A stretch of 25,781 bases of DNA, taken from positions 1 through 25,781 of the forward strand of contig JAKQPS010000178.1 in assembly GCA_029564595.1 (NCBI GenBank). The letters run 5' to 3'. A program made the translations under genes and the position numbers. The notes under the pieces are model-generated. The model was not told the DNA's origin and searched no databases. It was given only the letters and a program-made list of their open reading frames with translations. Shown in pieces: positions 12,836 to 21,037 of this stretch (position 1 is its first letter; each line of letters starts with the position of its first letter). Source of the DNA: a bacterium (GTDB lineage: Bacteria; UBP15; UBA6099).

Positions 12836-14060
12836 CATTTCCGTTTTGATTGCGACGGCGTTGTTTTCGTTTGCGGCGATGGCAGGAGCGCAGAATTCCG
12901 TCGTGGTGACGCACGTCGGAGAGAATCCCGACACGGGGTCGATATCCGTCATGCTAGGCGCGGGAGATTCATCCGGGCTTGAGTCAGGAGAGGCGCGCGA
13001 ATACACGACGCCGGGCGGCAAATCCGGAAAGTTAATAATCAAAGACGTGTTTGAAGGCGGAGCGGTGGCGCTGGTGGCCGAGATGTCCGGGCCGGGGCTG
13101 GCAGCCGGAGACGCGTTGATGTTAGGCGCAAACACAGAGAGCGGAGCGGCTCTGGTCGCTGGCGGCGCCGTGATTCAGGCTGGAGCGCTTAGATCGTCGG
13201 CGCACAGAATAGGCCCCGAAGACGTGCTTCAAATCAAATCATTTCCGGCCGGGCAGCTTCCGGACATAGTCACGGTGCGTCCTGACGGAACGCTGTCCCT
13301 GCCCCATGTCGGAGTTTTCAAGGCGGCGGGGCTTACGGTGTTCGAAGCGGGGGACGTCATTCAGGAGCGGATGAAAGAATACTTCAAGCGTCCGTGGGTG
13401 GAAGTGACGCTGGAGAAACAGAAGACGGAACGAGTGAAGATATTCGGCGAGGTGACGGTCTCGCACTGGCGTGTGAGCGGGCCGGGAGAATACGAACTTC
13501 CGAAGCCGACGCGGCTTACGGATTTCATAGCGACGGTCGGAGGGTTGACCGACCGGGCGGACAGAAAGAATATAAAAATCATGAGGCCCGACGGGGAAGA
13601 GACGACGGCCAACCTCGACGACGCCGCCGCGAATCTGCTCTCAGACGCCAATCCCGTTTTGTACGGGGGCGAGCTTATATACGCCCCGGCGGCCGCCTCA
13701 AGGCAGACACGCGCGACGGTGCTAGGAAGAGTGGGCCGGCAAGGCATCGTTCACCTTGATTCCGAAAACGCGTTTCTCACCGAAGCGATTTCGTCTTCCG
13801 GAGGACTCAGTCCGGACGCGGATGTGAACGGAATAATAGTGGTGAGAACCATCGACGGGCAAAGAGCTTCCCTGAAAGTGAATTTCAAGGACATATTGAG
13901 CGGAAAGACGGAGACGGACTTCGCGCTGGCCGACGACGACGTGATCTTCATAGCGCCGGCGGCGGACAGGCAGCGGGCTGTGGACAAATTCAACAGCGTG
14001 ATAAAGGATGTGCTTCCGACGATGAACCTGTTGCTGCTGCTGGACAGGCTGTCGGACTGA
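12810..14060 (+). CDS. Outer-membrane polysaccharide export protein (Wza-type, Poly_export plus SLBB)
   Basis: A 416-residue secreted protein that would form the outer-membrane channel for polysaccharide. The start is ATG 12810: AAGGA lies six bases upstream and it opens a signal peptide (M-F-R-K-M-K, then hydrophobic, then A-M-A-G-A before Q-N-S). An upstream in-frame extension has no signal character. After an N-terminal beta domain (about 30-110) comes the Poly_export block H-R-I-G-P-E-D-V-L-Q-I (132-142) with V-R-P-D-G-T-L-S-L-P-H-V-G, then two SLBB domains (about 207-290 and 303-384). No lipobox cysteine is seen, unlike E. coli Wza. A hydrophobic C-terminus (M-N-L-L-L-L-L-D) may insert in the outer membrane. 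It overlaps the upstream gene and precedes the co-polymerase gene by 10 bases. Confidence 0.9.
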   Translation: MFRKMKAINISVLIATALFSFAAMAGAQNSVVVTHVGENPDTGSISVMLGAGDSSGLESGEAREYTTPGGKSGKLIIKDVFEGGAVALVAEMSGPGLAAGDALMLGANTESGAALVAGGAVIQAGALRSSAHRIGPEDVLQIKSFPAGQLPDIVTVRPDGTLSLPHVGVFKAAGLTVFEAGDVIQERMKEYFKRPWVEVTLEKQKTERVKIFGEVTVSHWRVSGPGEYELPKPTRLTDFIATVGGLTDRADRKNIKIMRPDGEETTANLDDAAANLLSDANPVLYGGELIYAPAAASRQTRATVLGRVGRQGIVHLDSENAFLTEAISSSGGLSPDADVNGIIVVRTIDGQRASLKVNFKDILSGKTETDFALADDDVIFIAPAADRQRAVDKFNSVIKDVLPTMNLLLLLDRLSD

Positions 14061-14070
14061 CGAAAAGAGT

Positions 14071-16296
14071 ATGCATCAGGACCTGAGCATAAGCGAATAC
14101 TGGCATGTGCTTCTGAAGCGCAAGTGGACCGTGATATTCACGACCGCGCTATTTTCGGTTTTTTCGGTGGCGTTTGCGCTCATGCAGCCGCCGGTTTACA
14201 AGACGGCGGCGCTGGTGAGAGTGGACCAGCAGAAGACCGTGATGAACATGCTGTCCGACCTGATGAGGTGGAGTCCCGGAGAGATAATGTCCACCGAAGT
14301 TGAGATGGCGCAGGGGCCGATAGTGCTTGGCAGAGTGGCCGAGGAACTGGGGATGCTCAAGAAGAACGCGCCGGAAGAAGTTTTCTTCCCGGTGGTGTCC
14401 GCGTTGAGGTCGCGTGTGAACGCGGAGAGGGTCGAGCGGACGAACATGATACGAATCACCGTCACGTCCTCGGACGCGGCGGAGGCGGCGCGGCTGGCCA
14501 ATCTCATCGCTTCAACCTACAAAGACGTCAGCGCGGAAAACAAGTCCCAAGACGTAAGAGCATCAAGGGAATTCGTGGAAGGCCAGCTTGAACAGTCGAG
14601 GGCAAAACTCCGCGAAGCAGAAGAAGAGCTTAGAGAGTATAAAGAAATAAACGGATCGATGTCGGTGGACTCCGAGACGCAGATAACGCTTGAACGACTT
14701 AACACGTTCGAGGCCGACCTGCTTGCCGCCAGACGGGAAAAGGAAAAGCTGAAAGCGGATTTGGATTTGGTCGAACGCAGGCGCAGAGACATAAATATCG
14801 AGCGGGAGGTCGGGGAACTCGGCTCGCCGCCCCTGCAAAGACTCTATGACACATTGCTTGACACTCGACGCTCGATAACCTCGAAACAAAGCACGCACAC
14901 GGAAAAGAATCCGGAGATGATATCGCTGCGGACGGATGAGGCGAAGACGGCAGCGCAAGTGGTTAGCGAGGTGTCGAAGCTTCTGGCCGTGCGGGCATCC
15001 GAGCTGTCGAGACAGATCGAGACCGTGAGCCGGACGGAGCAGGAGCTTGCCAGCCTCGTCGGGCGGGAACTGGAGCGGATACCTGACAAGGATTTGGAGC
15101 TTAGCAGGCTGACGCGGGAAGTGAATGTGAACGAAGAGCTATACCTGATGCTGAGCAGAGAGCACAAAGAGGCGCAGATAAAGGAAATCGGATCGGCGAG
15201 CGAAGTGACGCTGGTCAGCCCGGCGCTGGCCCCGACATCGCCGATCAAGCCGAACAAGCAGTTCACGATAGTGATAGGCTTGGCGCTTGGGATAATGCTC
15301 GGCTGCGTGGCGGCGGCGCTGGTGGAGAGCTTCGACACATCCATAGGAGCTGTGGAGGACATCGAGCGGCTGCTGGAAGCTCCCGTGCTGGCCGCCGTGC
15401 CGAGATTCTCGCATGCGCTGAAACAGCGCGACTTCAAGCTGCCGTTCATCGGCTCCCTGAAAAAACAGTCGGCCCCCGAAAGATTCGACCACAGCAAATC
15501 CCTGCCGACGATATTCAGCCCCGGCTCAGCCGAAGCGGAAGCATACAAACACCTTCGGACGAACCTCCAGTTCGACAGGCTCAAGGAAAACAAAAAAGTA
15601 TATCTTTTCTCCAGTTCAGGGTCTCAGGAAGGAAAATCTGTCACAATAGCCAACCTAGCGGTGACGCTTGCGCAAAGCGGACAGAGGACATTGCTTCTGG
15701 GCTGCAACATGCGCCGCCCGACTGAGTACAAAATTTTCGGAATAAACAGAAAACCGGGGCTGTCGGACGTGCTGATCGGGGCGGCCCCGCTCAGAGAAGC
15801 CGTCCACACGTTCGCCGACATAGTGCTGGGAGAGATGAACTGGGAACCGGCGCTGAAGCTTCCCGGCATAGACAATCTGGACATCCTGCCTGCGGGCACG
15901 CTGCCTCCGAACCCGTCGGAGCTGATAGAATCGCAAAGGTTCGACGACCTGCTGAACAGCCTGAGGAAGGAATACGACATAATACTGATCGACGCGCCTC
16001 CCGCGCTGCCCGTGACGGACGCGCTGCTGCTAGGCCCGAAGGCGGACGGAGCGGTGCTGGTGTACAAGCTCGGACACCTGCCCCGCCGCGCGCTCATCCG
16101 CGCGAAAAAACTTATGGACGGAATAGGCATCAACGTCGTCGGCATAGTGCTCAATGATGTGCGGCCCGAATTCCACGGCATAGCGCCGATCTACTACTCG
16201 AAGGAATACACGCGCGCCACAGAAAAGGCGTTCGACTCGGCCACCATGCCTCAGGAACAGGTAATCGAAGTGAACGGAGAGTTAAAAGAAACCTGA
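14071..16296 (+). CDS. Wzc/CapB-type chain-length co-polymerase with degenerate BY-kinase domain
   Basis: A 741-residue inner-membrane protein. A Wzz domain opens it (S-I-S-E-Y-W, first span about 20-38), followed by a long periplasmic coiled coil (about 165-375), a P-x-x-P stretch with the second span (398-418) and a cytoplasmic P-loop kinase-like domain. Walker A is S-S-G-S-Q-E-G-K-S (515-523) and Walker B is I-I-L-I-D-A-P-P (636-643). Walker A' reads L-L-L-G-C-N-M-R-R-P (541-550), where active BY-kinases have D-x-D-x-R, so both acidic residues are lost. The C-terminal end has only Y708, Y709 and Y713, not the usual rich tyrosine tail. It probably sets chain length and gates export, perhaps without autokinase activity. 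Confidence 0.88.
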   Translation: MHQDLSISEYWHVLLKRKWTVIFTTALFSVFSVAFALMQPPVYKTAALVRVDQQKTVMNMLSDLMRWSPGEIMSTEVEMAQGPIVLGRVAEELGMLKKNAPEEVFFPVVSALRSRVNAERVERTNMIRITVTSSDAAEAARLANLIASTYKDVSAENKSQDVRASREFVEGQLEQSRAKLREAEEELREYKEINGSMSVDSETQITLERLNTFEADLLAARREKEKLKADLDLVERRRRDINIEREVGELGSPPLQRLYDTLLDTRRSITSKQSTHTEKNPEMISLRTDEAKTAAQVVSEVSKLLAVRASELSRQIETVSRTEQELASLVGRELERIPDKDLELSRLTREVNVNEELYLMLSREHKEAQIKEIGSASEVTLVSPALAPTSPIKPNKQFTIVIGLALGIMLGCVAAALVESFDTSIGAVEDIERLLEAPVLAAVPRFSHALKQRDFKLPFIGSLKKQSAPERFDHSKSLPTIFSPGSAEAEAYKHLRTNLQFDRLKENKKVYLFSSSGSQEGKSVTIANLAVTLAQSGQRTLLLGCNMRRPTEYKIFGINRKPGLSDVLIGAAPLREAVHTFADIVLGEMNWEPALKLPGIDNLDILPAGTLPPNPSELIESQRFDDLLNSLRKEYDIILIDAPPALPVTDALLLGPKADGAVLVYKLGHLPRRALIRAKKLMDGIGINVVGIVLNDVRPEFHGIAPIYYSKEYTRATEKAFDSATMPQEQVIEVNGELKET

Positions 16297-16297
16297 C

Positions 16298-17101
16298 ATG
16301 TATCTGGATTATTGGAAACTGAAAATCAAGCCGTTTGAGAACCTTCCGGATCCGAGGTTCTTCTTCGCGTCCCCGCAGCACGACGAGGGGCTTATGCGGC
16401 TCGTGTACAGCATAGAGGAAAAGAAGGGAGCGTCCCTGCTCACCGGGGGTTTCGGATGCGGCAAAACGCTTCTCATCCATACCCTGATGAACAAGGTGCT
16501 GCAAGGCAGATACAAATTCGCGCTCGTATCCAACCCTCTGCTTTCGCCGAGGGAAATACTCGCGGAAATTCTGCGCAAACTAGGTTGCCACGCCCCCGGA
16601 ACCCCGGATAAAGTGGAACTGCACATGAGGCTCGAAGAAGCCCTCCTCAATAATATGCGCAACGGTCAGAACACCGTCGTGATGATAGACGAGGCCCACG
16701 TAATAAACAACGAAGAGTCGTTCGAGGAGATAAGGATGCTCCTCAACTACCATAACGAAGGACAGTTCCTGCTGACGTTGCTGCTGGTCGGGCAACCGGA
16801 ACTGATTGAAAAAATAAAACGCAACCCCGCCCTGTCCCAGCGCATAGCGGTCCGGTACGTGCTAGGGCCTCTGTCGAAACCCGAAGTCTTCGAGTACATA
16901 AAGCACCGCCTTGCGGTGTCCGGCTCCGACGGGGCGCTTTTCACGCCCGAAGCGGTAAGCCTCATACATAAAGTCACCGGAGGCATACCGAGAAAAATAA
17001 ACCACGCGTGCGACATGTCTCTTTTCATCGGTTACACGCGCGGAGCGAAGTCAGTGACGGAAGACATCGCGGCGGAAGCATCCCGCGAACTTTCGGACTG
17101 A
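16298..17101 (+). CDS. ExeA/GspA-like AAA ATPase (PEP-CTERM/XrtA-locus type)
   Basis: A 267-residue ATPase starting M-Y-L-D-Y-W-K-L, then P-F-E-N-L-P-D-P-R-F-F-F, the usual opening of the ExeA-like secretion ATPases found in exopolysaccharide loci. Walker A is G-G-F-G-C-G-K-T (50-57) and Walker B is V-V-M-I-D-E-A-H (127-134). S-Q-R-I-A-V-R-Y and G-I-P-R-K-I-N follow as sensor regions. The family is well known beside exosortase A, but no exosortase or PEP-CTERM protein is visible here. It starts one base after the co-polymerase stop, so it is co-translated. It probably works with the co-polymerase in assembly or export; the exact task is unknown even for the family. Confidence 0.88.
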   Translation: MYLDYWKLKIKPFENLPDPRFFFASPQHDEGLMRLVYSIEEKKGASLLTGGFGCGKTLLIHTLMNKVLQGRYKFALVSNPLLSPREILAEILRKLGCHAPGTPDKVELHMRLEEALLNNMRNGQNTVVMIDEAHVINNEESFEEIRMLLNYHNEGQFLLTLLLVGQPELIEKIKRNPALSQRIAVRYVLGPLSKPEVFEYIKHRLAVSGSDGALFTPEAVSLIHKVTGGIPRKINHACDMSLFIGYTRGAKSVTEDIAAEASRELSD

Positions 17102-17116
17102 CCGGGAAGCGCTACA

Positions 17117-18160
17117 ATGGTCGAATTCAGAAAAATACTGCGCAAAGACATTCCAGCCGAAGGGGCCGGCACGGTTCAGCTTGGCGAACCTCAAGACATG
17201 TCCGGAACCCTTGCCGCCTGCGCCACGGAGATATCCGACGAGAGGTGTTTCTCCGAAAGGCTGTTTCTCGAAGGAATAGCTCTTAACGGAGCGGCATTCG
17301 AGTGGGCCGCCACGGAAGAACTCAGCGAGTTTCCGCTTGCCGCGCATATAGATTCACTAGCGCGAGAAATATGCGACAGGCTCGAATCATCAGAGTCATG
17401 GAAGCTCCTGTGCATCACCCGCGCCCGCTCCGAACCGGACTACCTTCCGGCTCACTCGGTCAGCTCGGCGATCCTTTCAGCGCATATCGGACTCAGAACC
17501 AACCTGCCGGACGAAAGAGTCATCGAATTGGCAAAGACCGCCTTCATGCACGACATCGGCATGGCAAGAATCCCTCGCGTCTGGGAAAAAGAAGACAAAC
17601 TGGCAAACCACGAGATTTCCATAATACAAAAACATCCGCTCGAATCGCTGAAAGCTATCGCCGCTTCCGGCTGCTGCGACAATCCGCAGGTCTCCGTCGC
17701 CGCCGCCGAACACCACGAACGCGCGGACGGTTCGGGATATCCGCACTGCAAAACCGCCGACAACCTGTCCGAGCCGTCTCTTATTCTGGCTTTGGTAGAT
17801 GTCTATCTTGCGCTGACTCACCCGCGAAGACACCGCTCGGCTATGCCCCCGTTCGACGCCGTTCGGGCAATATCGGGCATGGCGGGCAAAGCATTCCCCA
17901 TGTCCACCGTCCGCGACTTTCTTAAAATAATGTCGCTCTACCCCATCGGAAGCGCCGTCCGGCTCAACAACGGAGACATAGCGCGAGTCATCTCAAGTTG
18001 CGAACGCCAGCTCACCCGCCCCACGGTAAAGGTCATCATCGACCGCAACGGATTCCCTATCCGCGACGGGGCAACGATAAACCTCAAAAACGAAGAGCTT
18101 ATCTTCATCCGAGAGCCTGTTTGCGTTAATTCTATTGATACAGTGTTCAAATTAGGTTAA
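17117..18160 (+). CDS. HD-GYP domain protein, predicted cyclic di-GMP phosphodiesterase
   Basis: A 347-residue soluble protein. The HD-GYP core is complete: His113 (A-H-S), F-M-H-D-I-G-M (143-149, His145 and Asp146), K-H-P-L-E (172-176), H-H-E-R-A-D-G-S-G-Y-P (199-209) and V-D-V-Y-L-A-L-T (227-234, Asp228). These would bind the metal centre that splits cyclic di-GMP. The C-terminal segment Y-P-I-G-S-A-V-R-L-N-N-G-D-I is the normal HD-GYP tail. The first 100 residues are not a recognisable receiver or PAS domain and may bind a partner. Its place in the middle of a polysaccharide operon, 15 bases after the ATPase gene, suggests local control of export or synthesis by cyclic di-GMP. Confidence 0.88.
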   Translation: MVEFRKILRKDIPAEGAGTVQLGEPQDMSGTLAACATEISDERCFSERLFLEGIALNGAAFEWAATEELSEFPLAAHIDSLAREICDRLESSESWKLLCITRARSEPDYLPAHSVSSAILSAHIGLRTNLPDERVIELAKTAFMHDIGMARIPRVWEKEDKLANHEISIIQKHPLESLKAIAASGCCDNPQVSVAAAEHHERADGSGYPHCKTADNLSEPSLILALVDVYLALTHPRRHRSAMPPFDAVRAISGMAGKAFPMSTVRDFLKIMSLYPIGSAVRLNNGDIARVISSCERQLTRPTVKVIIDRNGFPIRDGATINLKNEELIFIREPVCVNSIDTVFKLG

Positions 18161-18213
18161 AATCACGGATAGTATTGTAAATCTGAAGCGCACGCGGGCG
18201 CGCAAGGTTTCGA

Positions 18214-19458
18214 TTGGATTATCGACGAATACTATCAATGTCCTTCCTATGGCTTGCCGTATCGGCGTGCCTCGGAGCAGGGGCCGAACCGGAACTGGAT
18301 ATTCTATATCCTCCCGGAGAGAAATTCCTGACGACCTCCTCATCGATTCCTGTCGCCGGACGGGTTAAGTGGTGCGACGAATGCGCGGTTTTTATCTCCG
18401 GAACGCAAGCTGAAATCAAATCCGACGGTTCTTTCAATGTCGATTTTTCGCTGACATCCAAACAAAACATAATAGTCGTAAAACTCATCGACGGCTCAGG
18501 CGCAAGAGCTGTCAAGACGCTCAATGTTGCTACTTCCGCCCCGATTGCCGAAACTGCGGGCGATTTTCAGATAGCAGTTCCGGCGATGTCGGCTATTAGA
18601 GCGAAATCGGATATCATTGAGCCGGCCCCCCCGGCACAGACGCCTGAAACGGCGGTTCCAGCAAAACAGGCGAAAGCGACTGACTCGAATCAAAGAGACG
18701 CGCTTCCTCAAACGGCGCGCCTGTCGGATTTCGAGTTCAATATAAACGGAAAACCCGAAGGAACACAAAAGGGATATCTAATCAGACAAAGAGCATTCGC
18801 CTCAGTTGCCTCTCCCGCATTTGCCGCCATAGGCGCGGTCAAAGGCCCCGGTGGGAAATCGCTCATATTCCAACTCCCCGCCCCCTTGAAATCGCCTTTC
18901 ATCCCGCTGGACGACGCCGCGCTCGCCGGAGCATTCACACTTAACGGAGAGACTTATCTGCCCGTGCGGGCGGCGCTGGAAAAAGCGGGATGGAACGTAC
19001 ACTGGCAGGCAGGCCGCATATACCTGACCGCGCCCTGTTCGCCCTCTTACATTGAAATCTCATCTTCTTCATTCAGGGATCGGCGGAAAGTTGAAACCCT
19101 GATACACAAAAACATAATGTTCGCCTCGGCTCAATCAATTGCCGGAGCGGCGGGCGCTCAAGTTGAAACAATATCCGGAAACTCCATCAAACTGACGGCA
19201 AACGGAAGGTCCCTCTCCATTACCGGCAACGGCGCCGGACGGAAGATAACCCTGACGCTCATGTCAGACACATCGCCGCCCTTGACGATAATAGCCCCCG
19301 GACCTGAGCTGACAGACATCGAAAGCATCGTGCCCGTGAGGGCGGCGCTAGCATTTTTGGGGTATGAAACAGGATGGGATGGAGCGCTTAAGCGTGCGTT
19401 GGCCGAACAGAGCATAGTGGTTGGAATGAATCCACAACCTGCACGGCTATTCAAATAA
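18214..19458 (+). CDS. Envelope protein with Big-like and two copper-amine-oxidase-N-like domains
   Basis: A 414-residue exported protein. TTG 18214 is preferred: an AAGG lies about seven bases upstream and it supplies the charged D-Y-R-R before a hydrophobic core. ATG 18238 has no ribosome site. The signal end V-S-A-C (Cys19) fits a lipobox, so it may be a lipoprotein; cleavage after G-A-G-A is the alternative. Residues 27-105 look like an Ig/Big fold with a C-D-E-C pair, then a Pro/Ala linker (about 135-165). Two Cu_amine_oxidN1-type domains follow, marked by Y-L-P-V-R-A-A-L-E-K-A-G-W (248-260) and I-V-P-V-R-A-A-L-A-F-L-G-Y near the end. These domains are not oxidases; they are common in cell-surface proteins. 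It perhaps binds the polysaccharide or the wall. Function is not known. Confidence 0.72.
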   Translation: MDYRRILSMSFLWLAVSACLGAGAEPELDILYPPGEKFLTTSSSIPVAGRVKWCDECAVFISGTQAEIKSDGSFNVDFSLTSKQNIIVVKLIDGSGARAVKTLNVATSAPIAETAGDFQIAVPAMSAIRAKSDIIEPAPPAQTPETAVPAKQAKATDSNQRDALPQTARLSDFEFNINGKPEGTQKGYLIRQRAFASVASPAFAAIGAVKGPGGKSLIFQLPAPLKSPFIPLDDAALAGAFTLNGETYLPVRAALEKAGWNVHWQAGRIYLTAPCSPSYIEISSSSFRDRRKVETLIHKNIMFASAQSIAGAAGAQVETISGNSIKLTANGRSLSITGNGAGRKITLTLMSDTSPPLTIIAPGPELTDIESIVPVRAALAFLGYETGWDGALKRALAEQSIVVGMNPQPARLFK

Positions 19459-19511
19459 ACCTTTTGATATTGATGTATTTAGCGCACGGCCGCGTTTCGG
19501 AATAACAAATT

Positions 19512-20960
19512 ATGTTAAAGCATAATGCCGGTAGCGTAGTCGGAATCGCTTTCGCCGGCGCAATTGCCGTCGCTCTCTTTGTTTTGGCGTGGCTCATATC
19601 GAACCTCCAGCTACAACTTGCCGCCGCAATCATAATCGGACTGGCCGTGGCCGGTCTTTCTTTTTTCAAACAGGACATCGCCGCGCTGGCCATCATAGCG
19701 GCAATGATTTTTTCTCCTGAGATAGGACTCGGCTCTCTGCCCGGCAGGGAAATCGTCGTGCGGTTCGACGATGTCATTCTGATTGTCTTTTTTATGACTT
19801 GGTTGTTCAAGACGGCATATTTCAAAAATATGAACTTCATCCGGATTACACCCCTGAACGCCCCAATACTCGCGTACATACTGGCAGCTTTCATATCCAC
19901 ATGGGTCGGCATTGCGAACGGCAACGTGAAGTTTGCCGGAAGCATTCTGTATTTCATAAAGTACGTAGAATATTTCATGATCTATTTTATGTTTTCAAAT
20001 ATTATCCGGACTGAACAACAGCTTAAATCGTTCATGGGGATGTTCTTTGCCGTGGCCGCGGCGACCACAATATACGGACTTTATCAGATGGCCTTGGGGA
20101 TACCCCGAATATCGACTCCGTTTGAGGGAGAGGTGACTGAGGCCAACACTTTCGGCGGGTATCTGCTTCTGGTAATAGGACTTGCAATCGCCGTATCGCT
20201 GAAAGCGCGGACAATAAAAACAAGGGCGGCAGCGATAGCGGCTACCGCTATTCTCATCGTGGTGATGATAGCGACGCTCTCGCGCGCCTCCTATCTGGGA
20301 CTTGCGACGATGGCATTGTTGTTGCTGGTTTACGCAAACCGGAACCAACGCCGATTTCTGCTTATCGCGTACGCGGTTTTCGTGGCGGCAAGCCCTTTGA
20401 TTATGCCCCAGAGAATAAAAGACAGGGTGATGATGCCTTTTTCGGGGGAAACAGAACAGGTGGCGCCGTTTCTGAGCCTCAGCCCCAGAGATTCCTCATA
20501 CACAAAGTTCGAGTCCGCCGCGTGGGTCATTGACAGATGGAAGGAGTCTCCGGTATTCGGAAAGGGAGTCACGGGGGTCGGCATTGTGGACACGCAGTAT
20601 CCCCGGATATTGGGAGAAATGGGAGTGGCGGGCGCGGCAGCCTTTATGTGGCTGGTTTTTTCACTGTTTTCAGCGTTCAGAACCGCGATGCGAGAGCTTA
20701 AAAAGTATCCATCAGACCAGATATGGTTCTGGCGCGCAATCGTCGTGGGTTACGTTCTCGGATTCGCGGGCATACTGACTCACGGGCTGGCGGCGAACAC
20801 GTTCATAATCGTGAGAATAATGGAGCCGTTCTGGTTCCTCGCAGCAACGGTGGTGGCGATCCCGCAGGCGATGGCCGCCAAGTTTGCGGCCCCTCCCGCC
20901 CCGCCTGAAAAGAAACCGGAAAGAAAATACGCTCTTCAGCCTTGGATTGAAAGATGGTAG
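19512..20960 (+). CDS. O-antigen ligase/polymerase family membrane protein (Wzy_C)
   Basis: A 482-residue inner-membrane protein with about 11-12 hydrophobic segments. The Wzy_C block is seen in the second half: L-S-R-A-S-Y-L-G-L (the conserved Arg of the family), then a large periplasmic loop with W-V-I-D-R-W-K-E-S-P-V-F-G-K-G-V-T-G-V-G, then H-G-L-A-A-N-T-F. Members polymerise repeat units or ligate polysaccharide to a lipid or protein acceptor from undecaprenyl diphosphate. In this setting a polymerase role is as likely as ligase. A basic Pro-rich C-terminal tail (P-P-A-P-P-E-K-K-P-E-R-K) is cytoplasmic. It is the last gene of the plus-strand run and converges with the flippase gene 77 bases away. 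The ribosome site is weak. Confidence 0.87.
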   Translation: MLKHNAGSVVGIAFAGAIAVALFVLAWLISNLQLQLAAAIIIGLAVAGLSFFKQDIAALAIIAAMIFSPEIGLGSLPGREIVVRFDDVILIVFFMTWLFKTAYFKNMNFIRITPLNAPILAYILAAFISTWVGIANGNVKFAGSILYFIKYVEYFMIYFMFSNIIRTEQQLKSFMGMFFAVAAATTIYGLYQMALGIPRISTPFEGEVTEANTFGGYLLLVIGLAIAVSLKARTIKTRAAAIAATAILIVVMIATLSRASYLGLATMALLLLVYANRNQRRFLLIAYAVFVAASPLIMPQRIKDRVMMPFSGETEQVAPFLSLSPRDSSYTKFESAAWVIDRWKESPVFGKGVTGVGIVDTQYPRILGEMGVAGAAAFMWLVFSLFSAFRTAMRELKKYPSDQIWFWRAIVVGYVLGFAGILTHGLAANTFIIVRIMEPFWFLAATVVAIPQAMAAKFAAPPAPPEKKPERKYALQPWIERW

Positions 20961-21037
20961 ACCGGATTTTTCGGTGTAAAAAACATGCGAAGCTCCGAAT
21001 AAAACTACCCATGAGCTGTTTTCTATAAGAACGCCGG

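Noticed and set aside
20961-21037. Possible terminator in the convergent gap (AGCTC...GAGCT followed by GTTTT)
   Set aside because: A five-base stem with a long loop is too weak to claim.
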